A stretch of DNA of 23,705 nt from SHLQ01 sp964610745 (GCA_964610745.1 CAZSYL010000060.1:1-23705); one strand, 5' to 3'; counted from the stretch's first letter, positions 7,345 to 15,586 are shown. Made by a program: numbers and translations. The notes: a model not told the origin generated them from the sequence alone.

Positions 7345-8579
7345 GCGCTGTTTCGCCACTGGCCCCGGAGGCCTTCCCCGAGATGCCACCGGTCGCGGGA
7401 GTGCAGCTCGCGACATTCGAAGCCGGCCTCCGTTACCAGAATCGCGCTGATCTCATGTTGGCCTTCTTCGATGAAGGGACGACCGTCGCCGGCGTGTTCA
7501 CCAAATCGCTGTGCCCTTCAGCACCGGTCGATTGGAGCCGCTCGATCCTGGGCAGTGGAACAGCACGCGCCATCGTTACAAACAGTGGCAACGCCAATGC
7601 CTTTACCGGCATTGCCGGTGCAACGTCGGCTCGCCTGACCGCGGAGAGGATCGCGGCATCGCTCGGTGTCGCACCTGAAGAGGTTCATCTCGCGTCGACC
7701 GGGGTCATCGGTGAAACTCTGCCCGATGAGCGTTTGGTCGAGGGCTTGAAGAGCCTCGCCGGACATTTGGCTCCGAGCGATAGTGCTGGTTGGGAAGCAG
7801 CAGCAAACGCGATCCGCACCACCGACACGTTCGCAAAGGGCGCGTCGGCACAGCTCGACCTCGACGGGACCCAGGTGACCGTTGCTGGCATCGCAAAGGG
7901 GAGCGGCATGATCGCCCCGGACATGGCCACGATGCTCGGCTATGTCTTCACCGACGCAGCGGTGTCGGCCGACGTGCTTCAAACCATGCTCACCGGCTCA
8001 GCCGCAGCGTCCTACAACCGGATTACGGTCGATTCCGACACCTCGACGAGCGATTCGGTGTGGCTGTTCGCAACCGGCGCGTCGGGGACACCACCGATCA
8101 CGTCGGTCGAAGACCCTCGTTTTGACGAGTTGGCCGAAGCGGTCGGCTCGGTCAATCTCAACCTCGCCCACCAGATCGTGCGGGATGGCGAAGGCGCGAC
8201 GAAGTTTGTGGAGATCACGGTGTCAGGCGCCGAGAACGCGGACGCGGCCTCGACCATCGCGCTGTCGATTGCGAACTCGCCGCTCGTCAAGACAGCACTC
8301 GCTGCCGAAGACGCAAACTGGGGTCGAATCGTTATGGCGGTCGGTAAAGCTGGACAGAGGGCTGATCGCGACAAGCTTGAGATCTACATCGGCACCGAGC
8401 TCGTGGCCGAGGGTGGACAGCAAGCCCCGGGTTATGACGAGGCACTCGCCACCGAGCACCTCCAGAACGACGAGGTCAAGATCTCCGTCGACGTGGGCAT
8501 CGCCAACGGAACGGCAACGGTCTGGACATGTGATCTGACCCACGGATATATCGAAATCAACGCGGGGTATCGATCATGA
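7341..8579 (+). CDS. argJ: Glutamate N-acetyltransferase / ornithine acetyltransferase
   Basis: Transfers the acetyl group from N-acetylornithine to glutamate, so the acetyl group is recycled; some members also use acetyl-CoA. A 412-residue protein of normal length. Family members cleave themselves before a conserved Thr, seen here as Thr197 in PDMATMLGY, giving alpha (1-196) and beta (197-412) chains. The oxyanion residues lie in STGVIGE (119-125), and NSGNANAFTG (81-90) is another family signature. Whether it is mono- or bifunctional cannot be read directly; no argA was seen in this window, which leaves the bifunctional option open. It overlaps argC by 4 bp and ends with TGA inside an ATGA that starts a five-codon mini-frame before argB. 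Confidence 0.96.
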   Translation: MSAVSPLAPEAFPEMPPVAGVQLATFEAGLRYQNRADLMLAFFDEGTTVAGVFTKSLCPSAPVDWSRSILGSGTARAIVTNSGNANAFTGIAGATSARLTAERIAASLGVAPEEVHLASTGVIGETLPDERLVEGLKSLAGHLAPSDSAGWEAAANAIRTTDTFAKGASAQLDLDGTQVTVAGIAKGSGMIAPDMATMLGYVFTDAAVSADVLQTMLTGSAAASYNRITVDSDTSTSDSVWLFATGASGTPPITSVEDPRFDELAEAVGSVNLNLAHQIVRDGEGATKFVEITVSGAENADAASTIALSIANSPLVKTALAAEDANWGRIVMAVGKAGQRADRDKLEIYIGTELVAEGGQQAPGYDEALATEHLQNDEVKISVDVGIANGTATVWTCDLTHGYIEINAGYRS

Positions 8580-8600
8580 AAGAACAGCCATGAAAGAACA
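8576..8600 (+). repeat. Tandem duplication of the argB start region, making a five-codon mini-ORF
   Basis: The 11-mer ATGAAAGAACA occurs at 8576-8586 and again at 8590-8600, separated by GCC. The first ATG overlaps the argJ stop (ATGA), reads five codons (Met-Lys-Glu-Gln-Pro) and stops at a TGA that overlaps the second ATG, which is the argB start (again ATGA). The result is two successive stop/start couplings between argJ and argB. Confidence 0.8.
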
Positions 8601-9492
8601 AACCACCGCGCAAGACATTGCCGACCGGGGTTACGAACCCACTCGTCGAGCCCAATCGCTGATCGAGGCACTGCCATACATTGAGCAGTTCCGCGGCGCG
8701 ATCGTCGTCGTTAAGTTTGGTGGCAACGCCATGGTCGACCCCGAACTAAGCCGCACGTTTGCCGAAGACATCGTGCTTCTGCGCTCGATTGGGCTCAAGC
8801 CCGTCGTCGTACACGGCGGCGGACCACAAATCGGTGAGCTGCTCGGCAAACTCGGCAAAGAGTCAGAGTTTCGTGATGGGCTTCGGGTGACCGATGCCGA
8901 GACCCTCGACGTTGCCCGCATGGTGCTCGTTGGCAAGGTGGGGCGTGACATCGTCGGCGCGATCAACGTGCACGGCGCGTACGCCGTTGGCCTCTCGGGT
9001 GAAGACGGAGGGTTGATTCAGGCTGAGGCGCGAAACGCCGAGCTTGGTTTTGTCGGCGACATCGTGTCGGTCAACCCGAACATTGTCGAACGGTTGCTCA
9101 GTGAAGAGATGATTCCTGTCATTTCGACCATCGGGTCTGATCCGACGGGTCAGGCGTACAACATCAACGCCGACACCGTCGCCGGAGCGCTCGCTGGGGC
9201 GCTTCGGGCCGAGAAGGCGATTTACCTCACCGATGTACCAGGCCTGCTCGCCGACGTTGAAGACCCGACGTCGCTGATCGCGCAGGCAACGATCGAAGAA
9301 CTACACGGCTTTATCGACGACGGCACGATCGCCGGCGGCATGATCCCCAAAGTCACCGCATGCATCGAAGCGGTCGAAGCTGGTGCTAACGCAGCCCACA
9401 TGCTCGACGGAAGGGTGCCTCATGTCCTCCTGCTCGAGTTGTTCACCGACGCCGGCATTGGAACGAAGATCACACTTGGAGACGACTCATGA
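8590..9492 (+). CDS. argB: Acetylglutamate kinase
   Basis: Phosphorylates N-acetylglutamate with ATP, the second step and usually the arginine-controlled step. It is a 300-residue amino-acid-kinase-family protein. Key elements are VKFGGNAM (41-48, Lys42), HGGGPQIGE (75-83, substrate and phosphate binding), NINADTVAGAL (191-201, Asp195) and GGMIPK (249-254). The roughly 35-residue N-terminal extension before the core, with a predicted helix (RAQSLIEALPYIEQF), is typical of hexameric NAGKs inhibited by arginine, so feedback inhibition is likely (inference). ATG 8590 is chosen because the alternative ATG at 8576 hits a stop after five codons. Its TGA overlaps the argD ATG. Confidence 0.96.
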   Translation: MKEQTTAQDIADRGYEPTRRAQSLIEALPYIEQFRGAIVVVKFGGNAMVDPELSRTFAEDIVLLRSIGLKPVVVHGGGPQIGELLGKLGKESEFRDGLRVTDAETLDVARMVLVGKVGRDIVGAINVHGAYAVGLSGEDGGLIQAEARNAELGFVGDIVSVNPNIVERLLSEEMIPVISTIGSDPTGQAYNINADTVAGALAGALRAEKAIYLTDVPGLLADVEDPTSLIAQATIEELHGFIDDGTIAGGMIPKVTACIEAVEAGANAAHMLDGRVPHVLLLELFTDAGIGTKITLGDDS

Positions 9493-10745
9493 CCACCTCG
9501 TACACACCGTCGGCTCACACCGACGCGGTCAACGCAGGGCCAGCGCTGAGCTTCTGCCCGCTGATGCCGAACTACGGCCCTCCGACGCTCACGCTTGTTC
9601 GCGGCGCGGGGACCGAGGTCTGGGACAATGACGGTCGGCGATATCTCGACTTTCTCGGTGGCCTTGCGGTCACCTCACTTGGACACAGTCACCCCGTCGT
9701 GGTCGATGCAATCTGCGAGCAGGCCCAAACGCTCACCCACGTCAGCAACCTCTACAACAGCATCCCAGGCCCCGAGGTAGCAATAACCCTTGATCGTTTG
9801 ATGCAGACATTCAGCTCTGGAGCTACGCCTTCGGCGCAGCTCGGCCAGGTCTTGTTTCAGAACTCGGGCGCCGAAGCAAACGAGGCTGCGATCAAGCTTG
9901 CTCGCAAGGTGAACGGGCGAGGGCGACACGTGGTGCTGTCTGCGCTTCGCAGCTTTCACGGTCGCACCCTCGCCACACTGCACGCGACAGGACAACCGGA
10001 GAAGCACGAGGCGTTCGCGCCACTCCCAGAAGGGTTCCGTCACGCTGCCTACAACGACGTCGATGCCATGGAGGCAGCGCTCGACCCGTCGGTCGGTGCA
10101 ATCCTCGTCGAGGCCATCCAAGGTGAGGGCGGTGTTAACACCCCCGACGCTGGATATCTCGCGGATCTCCGAGCGTTGTGCGACGATCGTCAATTGCTTT
10201 TGATCATCGATGAGGTCCAAACCGGCGCAGCACGCACCGGCGAGTGGTTTGCGTTCCAACACGAAGACGTCATGCCCGACATCGTCACGATGGCCAAAGG
10301 AGTCGGTAACGGCATGCCGATCGGAGCCGTGTGGGCAAAGCGCGAGTTCTCGAAGATGTTCCGCCCGGGTGACCATGGGTCGACCTTTGCAGGAGGCCCG
10401 CTCGCGGCGGCCGCTGCGCGGGCAACCCTTGCGGTCATGGAACAGATCGACGCACCACGGTTAGCGACCGAAAAGGGCGCCGAACTTACCTCAGCACTGC
10501 TGGCCCTCGACGGGGTGGAGGCGGTCCGCGGCAAGGGACTGCTGCTCGCAGCCGAACTGAACGAAGACGGCCTGCGAGGTCGAACCGGCCCCGAGGTTTC
10601 CGCTGCAGTCCAGAAGCAGGGTGTACTGACCAATGGCGTCACGAAGACCTCACTGCGGTTCGCGCCGCCACTAACCGTGTCATCGGGTGAGATCGAAGAA
10701 GCGATCCGCAAAATTGATGCTGCCCTGAAAGGAGCCGAGGTATGA
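9489..10745 (+). CDS. argD: Acetylornithine aminotransferase
   Basis: PLP-dependent class III aminotransferase converting N-acetylglutamate semialdehyde plus glutamate to N-acetylornithine. It has 418 residues. Visible signatures: NSGAEANEAAIKLAR (125-139) for the PLP phosphate, LVEAIQGEGGV (206-216), DEVQTGAARTG (241-251, Asp241 to the PLP ring nitrogen) and MAKGVGNGMPIGA (268-280) with Lys270 as the Schiff-base lysine. GSTFAGGPLAAAAA follows further on. A GGAG precedes the ATG, which overlaps the argB stop by 4 bp; the 3' end overlaps the argF ATG in the same way. Related enzymes include ornithine and 4-aminobutyrate aminotransferases, but the operon position settles the role. Confidence 0.96.
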   Translation: MTTSYTPSAHTDAVNAGPALSFCPLMPNYGPPTLTLVRGAGTEVWDNDGRRYLDFLGGLAVTSLGHSHPVVVDAICEQAQTLTHVSNLYNSIPGPEVAITLDRLMQTFSSGATPSAQLGQVLFQNSGAEANEAAIKLARKVNGRGRHVVLSALRSFHGRTLATLHATGQPEKHEAFAPLPEGFRHAAYNDVDAMEAALDPSVGAILVEAIQGEGGVNTPDAGYLADLRALCDDRQLLLIIDEVQTGAARTGEWFAFQHEDVMPDIVTMAKGVGNGMPIGAVWAKREFSKMFRPGDHGSTFAGGPLAAAAARATLAVMEQIDAPRLATEKGAELTSALLALDGVEAVRGKGLLLAAELNEDGLRGRTGPEVSAAVQKQGVLTNGVTKTSLRFAPPLTVSSGEIEEAIRKIDAALKGAEV

Positions 10746-11632
10746 GACACCTACTGGAGATCAACGACCTGACCGTTGACGAACTACATCAGGTTCTTGC
10801 GCTTGCGCAGAGTCCGGCGCCACCTCAGGTGTTGGCCGGAAAGGGCATGGCGCTCCTCTTTGAGAAGCCAAGCCTTCGAACCCGCAACAGTATGGAGATG
10901 GCCGTCTTCCAGCTCGGTGGTCACCCCGTGTACATCCAGGGCGACGAGGTCGGCCTTGATTCGCGCGAATCGGTTGAGGACGTCACCAACACACTCGCTG
11001 GCTATCACGCCGCTGTCGGAGCTCGGGTATTTGAGCACTCGTTGGTCGAACGCATGGCAGCGGTGGACAAAGTCTCGGTGGTGAACCTACTCAGCGACGC
11101 CGCGCACCCAATGCAAGCCCTCGCCGATGTGCTCACGATCACTCAGGAGTTCGGCTCCGTCGAGGGACGTGTGGTCGCATACATTGGCGATAGCAACAAC
11201 GTCACTCGTTCCCTCGGCCTCGCCGTGGGCATGCTCGGAGGCACCTTCCGTATTGCATCGCCGGTCGACTACAGCTTCAACGATGACGAACTTGCGCTCC
11301 TGCGGTCGACCGGCGGACAGGTCGAGACCACGACCGACCCGAACGAAGCGGTTGAAGGGTGCGATGTGGTGTACAGCGATGTCTTTACGTCGATGGGCCA
11401 GGAGACCGAGAGCGAGCTTCGTCTCGAAGTATTCGCGGACTATCAGGTCAATGGCGAGCTCATGGCCAATGCTGGGGATGCGGTGTTTCTGCATTGCCTA
11501 CCAGCGCATCGTGGCGAAGAGGTGACCAACGAGGTCGTCGACAGCGCGGCAAGCCGCGTGTGGAAGCTCGCTGAGAATCGTATGCACGCAGCGCGCGGCT
11601 ATCTCGCGTTTGCGCTCGGCGGTGATGCGTAA
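10742..11632 (+). CDS. argF: Ornithine carbamoyltransferase
   Basis: Makes citrulline from ornithine and carbamoyl phosphate in the cytoplasm. The 296-residue sequence shows the carbamoyl-phosphate site SLRTR (44-48), HPMQALAD (122-129), the ornithine loop DVFTSMGQE (213-221, SMG motif) and HCLPAHRGEE (251-260, with the mobile Cys-Leu-Pro). SLRTR in place of STRTR, followed by Asn-Ser-Met-Glu instead of the common Val-Ser-Phe-Glu, is a variant; Ser and Arg contacts are kept. The SMG loop favours ornithine over aspartate or N-acetylornithine as substrate. A good ribosome binding site (AAAGGAG) lies inside the end of argD. A 54-bp spacer separates it from argR. Confidence 0.95.
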   Translation: MRHLLEINDLTVDELHQVLALAQSPAPPQVLAGKGMALLFEKPSLRTRNSMEMAVFQLGGHPVYIQGDEVGLDSRESVEDVTNTLAGYHAAVGARVFEHSLVERMAAVDKVSVVNLLSDAAHPMQALADVLTITQEFGSVEGRVVAYIGDSNNVTRSLGLAVGMLGGTFRIASPVDYSFNDDELALLRSTGGQVETTTDPNEAVEGCDVVYSDVFTSMGQETESELRLEVFADYQVNGELMANAGDAVFLHCLPAHRGEEVTNEVVDSAASRVWKLAENRMHAARGYLAFALGGDA

Positions 11633-11686
11633 TGTCGCCGCGAGCCGTTCGTCGTCCTCCATCACTCCTAGAAAGTGAGCGCTCCT

Positions 11687-12148
11687 ATGTCTAAGACTTC
11701 GCGTCAGCATCGGATCGTGCAGCTTTTGGGCGATGTTGCGGTGACGTCGCAAACTCAACTCGTCGACCTGCTCATCGCCGAAGACATCGAAGCAACACAG
11801 GCCACGGTTTCCCGCGATCTTGAAGACATTGGAGCTGTCAAGGTTCGAGTTCCGGGTGGCGATCTTGTATACGCGTTACCCGAGCACCCAAGCGAACAGG
11901 TGGCACCCGCAGATCATCTGCGCCGAGTCCTCAGCGACTGGGTTGCTGACGTTGCCTATTCGCACAATATCGTTGTCGTCCGGACCCCTCCAGGGTCAGC
12001 TCATGTTGTTGCCTCAGCGCTCGACCGATCGGGCCTAGAGGACGTTATCGGCACCGTAGCGGGCGACGACTCGATCATGATCGTCGCTTCAGAAGAATCC
12101 ACTGGCAAGGACCTTGCCGCCCACATTTCAGATCTCGCAGGAATCTAG
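11687..12148 (+). CDS. argR: Arginine repressor ArgR
   Basis: Arginine-sensing repressor (ArgR/AhrC family) that binds ARG boxes as a hexamer. The 153-residue form has an N-terminal winged helix-turn-helix, with recognition segment ATQATVSRDLEDIGAVKV (37-54; the Ser-Arg pair contacts DNA), a short linker, and a C-terminal arginine-binding trimerisation domain ending in GTVAGDDSIMIV (122-133), where the Asp pair binds arginine. ATG 11687 is preferred over the in-frame GTG at 11675 because a ribosome binding site (GAAAGTGAG) sits 7 nt before it and covers the GTG. Its position between argF and argG is the common actinobacterial order. The palindrome before argC is its most likely operator. Confidence 0.95.
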   Translation: MSKTSRQHRIVQLLGDVAVTSQTQLVDLLIAEDIEATQATVSRDLEDIGAVKVRVPGGDLVYALPEHPSEQVAPADHLRRVLSDWVADVAYSHNIVVVRTPPGSAHVVASALDRSGLEDVIGTVAGDDSIMIVASEESTGKDLAAHISDLAGI

Positions 12149-12163
12149 GAGTTCCCTACACCC

Positions 12164-13396
12164 ATGTCAGCACATGCAAACAACCAATCCGTCGACAAGG
12201 TCGTTCTCGCCTACTCGGGCGGACTCGACACCTCGATCATTCTCAAGTGGCTTCAGGAGACCTACGACTGTGAAGTCGTCACCTTCACCGCTGACCTCGG
12301 GCAGGGTGAGGAGGTAGAACCCGCACGTGCGAAGGCGCTCGAGATGGGAGTCCCCGCCGACCAGATCTACATCGATGATCTTCGCGAGGAGTTCGTCCGC
12401 GACTTTGTCTTCCCAATGTTCCGAGCGAACACGATATATGAGGGTGAGTACCTCCTCGGTACATCCATTGCGAGACCGCTTATCGCGAAGCGACTCGTTG
12501 AGATCGCGGTCGAACAGAACGCTGACGCAATCAGTCACGGCGCTACTGGGAAAGGCAATGACCAGGTTCGCTTTGAGCTCGGCGCCTACGCGCTCAAGCC
12601 CGATATCAAGGTGATTGCGCCGTGGCGCGACTGGGATCTTGGTTCTCGCGAGTCGCTGATGGCTTACGCTGCAGAGCATCAGATCCCCATTGAGATGAAG
12701 CGTGGCAAGGAGTCGCCGTTCTCGATGGATGCCAACCTCTTGCACATCAGCTTTGAAGGCGGCCCGCTTGAGGATCCGTGGACCGAGCCACCGGCTGAGA
12801 TGTGGCGCTGGTCGGTAAGTCCCGAGGCTGCGCCCAACACCGCAACCTATGTCGAGCTGACGTACGAGTCCGGTGACATCGTGGCTATAGATGGCAAGGC
12901 CATGACGCCGGCCACCGTCCTCACCGAACTGAACCGCCTCGGTGGCGAGAACGGCATTGGTCGCCTGGACATCGTCGAGAACCGGTTTGTCGGCATGAAG
13001 AGCCGCGGTGCGTACGAGACGCCGGGTGGCACGATCATGTTGCGGGCTCATCGTGCGATCGAGTCGATCACCCTCGATCGCGAGGTCGCGCACCTCAAGG
13101 ACGAGCTGATGCCTCGATACGCAAAGCTCATCTACAACGGGTTCTGGTTCAGTCCCGAGCGAGAGATGCTCCAGACCGCCATCGATCACAGCCAGGCTGC
13201 GGTAAGTGGTGTGGTGCGGCTGAGGCTGTACAAGGGCAATGTCACCGTCGTTGGCCGCAAGAGTGATAACTCGCTGTTCGACGAGAAGATCGCCACATTC
13301 GAAGAAGATGATGGCGCATACGACCAGTCCGATGCTGAGGGCTTCATCAAACTCAACGCGCTGAGGCTCCGGACGCTAGCGAGCAAACGTGGCTGA
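12164..13396 (+). CDS. argG: Argininosuccinate synthase
   Basis: ATP-dependent condensation of citrulline and aspartate to argininosuccinate. The protein is 410 residues, normal for bacteria. The N-terminal PP-loop ATP site is AYSGGLDTSIILKWL (16-30). GATGKGNDQVRFELG (about 125-140) and the tract MDANLLHISFEGGPLEDP are further family signatures for citrulline and aspartate binding. AGGAG lies about 11 nt before ATG. The 3' end overlaps the argH start by 8 bp (GTGGCTGA), a different arrangement from the 4-bp overlaps elsewhere in the operon. Confidence 0.96.
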   Translation: MSAHANNQSVDKVVLAYSGGLDTSIILKWLQETYDCEVVTFTADLGQGEEVEPARAKALEMGVPADQIYIDDLREEFVRDFVFPMFRANTIYEGEYLLGTSIARPLIAKRLVEIAVEQNADAISHGATGKGNDQVRFELGAYALKPDIKVIAPWRDWDLGSRESLMAYAAEHQIPIEMKRGKESPFSMDANLLHISFEGGPLEDPWTEPPAEMWRWSVSPEAAPNTATYVELTYESGDIVAIDGKAMTPATVLTELNRLGGENGIGRLDIVENRFVGMKSRGAYETPGGTIMLRAHRAIESITLDREVAHLKDELMPRYAKLIYNGFWFSPEREMLQTAIDHSQAAVSGVVRLRLYKGNVTVVGRKSDNSLFDEKIATFEEDDGAYDQSDAEGFIKLNALRLRTLASKRG

Positions 13397-14753
13397 GGGT
13401 GAGACTCTCTGGCATGGTCGATTCGCTGGTGGGCCTTCGGAGGCGTTGCAGCAGCTGAATGACAGCTTGCCGTTCGATCAGCGTATGTTCCGCGAAGACA
13501 TCGCTGGTTCTCGTGCTCACGTCACCATGCTCACAGCGGTTGGCATTCTCACCACCCAAGAGCGCGACGGCATCGTCGTGGCGCTCGATGCGGTTGAAGA
13601 AGAGATCTCCTCTGGCCGCTTCGAGTTCGCCACCAGCGATGAGGACATCCACACCGCTGTCGAGCGTCGGGTCACCGAGCTCGAGCCTGCGGGTGCAAAG
13701 ATGCACACCGGTCGTTCTCGCAACGACCAAGTGGCGACCGACGTTCGTCTGTGGACGCTCGCTGCCATCGACGAGATCACCGACCTTGTTCGGGCATTGC
13801 AGGCAACGCTGCTGGCAAAGGCCGAAGAGGCCGGCGATGCCTACCTGCCTGGGTACACGCACCTTCAACAAGCCCAGCCCGTTGCGCTCGCACATCATTT
13901 GCTTGCCCATGGCTGGATGCTCAACCGTGATGTCGATCGCTTGGCTGACGCCCGCCGTCGCACCGACGTGTCGGTGCTCGGCGCAGGGGCACTGGCGGGT
14001 TCGTCGTTGCCGCTCGATCCGTCGATCTCGCAGAAAGAACTCGGGTTCACCGGTTTGTTCGACAACAGCCTCGACGCTGTGGCCGACCGTGACTTTGTTG
14101 CCGACACGCTCTACGCGCTGACGATGATCGGTGTGCATCTCAGTCGCATTGGTGAAGAGCTCATCATTTGGGCGAGCACCGAGTTTGGGTTCATCACGCT
14201 CGACGACGCGTTCAGTACTGGGTCTTCGATGATGCCGCAGAAGAAGAACCCCGATATTGCTGAGCTGGCTCGTGGCAAAGGTGGCCGACTCATCGGCAAC
14301 CTCACCGGTTTCCTGGCGAGCGTCAAGGGCTTGCCCCTGACCTACAACAAGGACATGCAGGAAGACAAGGAGCCGCTCTTCGACGCGGTTGACACCGTGC
14401 GGCTCACGCTGCTCGCGCTCGATGGCATGATCTCGACCACGACGTTCAACACCGACGCAATGGCCGCCCAAGCCAACTCGCCCTACGCAGCGGCTACCGA
14501 TCTCGCCGAGTATCTCGTTGCCAACGGCACTCCATTTCGTGATGCGCATGCCATCGTTGGCGAACATGTTCGTCACGCTCTCGAAGGCAAGGGAACGCTC
14601 GCTGATTTGGTCGAAGCGGACGACCGACTCGGCCCAGAGGCCGCGGCAATTCTGCAACCGGGAGTATCGGTGACCCGTCGCACCACGCATGGCGGAGGTA
14701 GTCCTGAGGCGGTCGCCGACCAAGTCGAACGTTTCCGGGCAGCGATTCGCTAG
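13389..14753 (+). CDS. argH: Argininosuccinate lyase
   Basis: Last step of arginine synthesis: splits argininosuccinate into arginine and fumarate. A 454-residue member of the fumarase/aspartase superfamily. The superfamily signature is GSSMMPQKKNPD (278-289), holding the catalytic Ser on the mobile loop. HTGRSRNDQ (106-114) and GYTHLQQAQPVA (155-166) form the other active-site segments. The start is GTG, overlapping the end of argG; this start fits the conserved N terminus (LWHGRFAGGPSEALQQLNDS). Its last bases and the following 26 bp are repeated after the run of Ns, which is an assembly effect and does not damage this gene. Confidence 0.96.
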   Translation: MAEGETLWHGRFAGGPSEALQQLNDSLPFDQRMFREDIAGSRAHVTMLTAVGILTTQERDGIVVALDAVEEEISSGRFEFATSDEDIHTAVERRVTELEPAGAKMHTGRSRNDQVATDVRLWTLAAIDEITDLVRALQATLLAKAEEAGDAYLPGYTHLQQAQPVALAHHLLAHGWMLNRDVDRLADARRRTDVSVLGAGALAGSSLPLDPSISQKELGFTGLFDNSLDAVADRDFVADTLYALTMIGVHLSRIGEELIIWASTEFGFITLDDAFSTGSSMMPQKKNPDIAELARGKGGRLIGNLTGFLASVKGLPLTYNKDMQEDKEPLFDAVDTVRLTLLALDGMISTTTFNTDAMAAQANSPYAAATDLAEYLVANGTPFRDAHAIVGEHVRHALEGKGTLADLVEADDRLGPEAAAILQPGVSVTRRTTHGGGSPEAVADQVERFRAAIR

Positions 14754-14779
14754 ATACTGAAGAGGTTCAGCGGGTGAAG
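14725..14779 (+). repeat. First copy of a 55-bp exact repeat at the scaffold gap
   Basis: These 55 bases (end of argH plus 26 bp downstream) are identical to 14880-14934. They end exactly where the Ns begin, and the second copy starts exactly where the Ns end. This is the form of two contigs sharing a k-mer overlap, not of a biological duplication. Confidence 0.9.
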
Positions 14780-14879
14780 NNNNNNNNNNNNNNNNNNNNN
14801 NNNNNNNNNNNNNNNNNNNNNNNNNNNNNNNNNNNNNNNNNNNNNNNNNNNNNNNNNNNNNNNNNNNNNNNNNNNNNNN
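14780..14879. other. Scaffold gap of exactly 100 N
   Basis: One hundred undetermined bases, the usual placeholder for a gap of unknown size. Because the flanking 55 bases are identical, the real distance is probably zero: the contigs most likely overlap by 55 bp, and 155 bp should be removed. No gene is interrupted in that reading. Confidence 0.9.
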
Positions 14880-14934
14880 TCGAACGTTTCCGGGCAGCGA
14901 TTCGCTAGATACTGAAGAGGTTCAGCGGGTGAAG
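14880..14934 (+). repeat. Second copy of the 55-bp exact repeat at the scaffold gap
   Basis: Identical to 14725-14779; it begins at the first base after the Ns and runs on into the ribosome binding site of mpg. After merging the two copies, mpg would start about 33 bp after the argH stop. Confidence 0.9.
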
Positions 14935-14941
14935 AGGCACA

Positions 14942-15517
14942 ATGGGTAAGCCAGTCGAGGTAAACCTCGATGAACACTCCTCGGTTGTCGCCCCCCGTTT
15001 GCTGGGTTCGATCTTGCACGGACCGAACGGGTCGGGGCGCATCGTCGAGGTCGAGGCCTATGGAAGCTCAGATGACCCTGCGAGTCACGGGCACAAAGGC
15101 GTCACGAAGCGGACTCAAACGGTCTTTGGCCCCACCGGTTTTCTGTATGTCTATTTGAGCTATGGCATCCACAGCTGCGCAAACGTGGTCACCGGCCCCG
15201 TTGATGAAGGTCAAGCAGTGCTCATTCGTGCTGTCGAACCGCTAGAGATCACCGCGGACATCGCTGCGGCTAGGTCGAAAGTCAAGCGAGATATCGACAT
15301 TTCGAACGGTCCCGGAAAGTTATGCCAAGCGCTCGGAATCGAACTCGCACACGACGGCATCGATCTGAGCGACCAAGCGTCTGCCGTGCGGCTTGAGTTT
15401 TGCGAGCCATTAGACGCAGCAGAGATCGAGACGACGACGCGGATCGGAATCTCGAAGGCCGTAGACAAACCCTGGCGATTCACCGTTGCGAACAACCGCT
15501 GGGTGTCCAAGCCGTAG
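14942..15517 (+). CDS. mpg: 3-methyladenine DNA glycosylase, AAG/Mpg family
   Basis: Base-excision repair enzyme that removes alkylated and deaminated purines such as 3-methyladenine and hypoxanthine. The 191-residue protein belongs to the AAG fold, not the helix-hairpin-helix AlkA group. The signature RIVEVEAYG (33-41) carries Glu38, equivalent to the catalytic Glu125 of human AAG, with Tyr40 and His49 in the places of the base-stacking Tyr127 and His136. TGFLYVYLSYGIHSC (65-79) is the next conserved strand, and GPGKLCQALGI (near 123-133) is also typical. AGAGG lies 5 nt before the ATG. Once the false gap is closed it follows argH closely and is probably co-transcribed with the arg genes, a common neighbourhood in actinobacteria. 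Confidence 0.93.
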   Translation: MGKPVEVNLDEHSSVVAPRLLGSILHGPNGSGRIVEVEAYGSSDDPASHGHKGVTKRTQTVFGPTGFLYVYLSYGIHSCANVVTGPVDEGQAVLIRAVEPLEITADIAAARSKVKRDIDISNGPGKLCQALGIELAHDGIDLSDQASAVRLEFCEPLDAAEIETTTRIGISKAVDKPWRFTVANNRWVSKP

Positions 15518-15540
15518 CCATGACGGTGCTCAATGGCCCG

Positions 15541-15561
15541 GATTCTGCCTCTAGCAGAATC
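15541..15561 (+). promoter_or_regulatory. Palindrome upstream of clpP1, candidate ClgR-type operator
   Basis: GATTCTGC-CTCTA-GCAGAATC is a perfect 8-bp inverted repeat with a 5-bp spacer. Its core, GC-C-TCT-A-GC, fits the GCYNNNRGC heart of the ClgR box remembered from Streptomyces and corynebacteria, although the arms have TGC/GCA where CGC/GCG is usual. The centre lies about 48 bp before the clpP1 ATG. There is no T-run after it, so it does not look like a terminator for mpg. Confidence 0.5.
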
Positions 15562-15586
15562 ATGCAAGTGTTCAGCGGGTCTTCGC

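Noticed and set aside
8576..8593. Regulatory leader peptide before argB
   Set aside because: Five codons with no Arg codon and no attenuator hairpin nearby; better explained as a by-product of the small tandem duplication.
12167..13189. A 340-codon open frame on the minus strand across argG
   Set aside because: Shadow of argG, with no family features.
13353..14723. A 456-codon open frame on the minus strand across argH
   Set aside because: It mirrors argH and has no recognisable domain; ArgH is certain by its GSSMMPQKKNP signature.
14725..14934. A genuine 55-bp tandem duplication, or an attachment site around an unknown insert
   Set aside because: The copies end exactly at the N boundaries on both sides, which fits contig overlap far better than recombination.
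15541..15561. Terminator for mpg
   Set aside because: The hairpin is not followed by a T-run, and its loop carries the GC-Y-NNN-R-GC pattern, so an operator is more likely.
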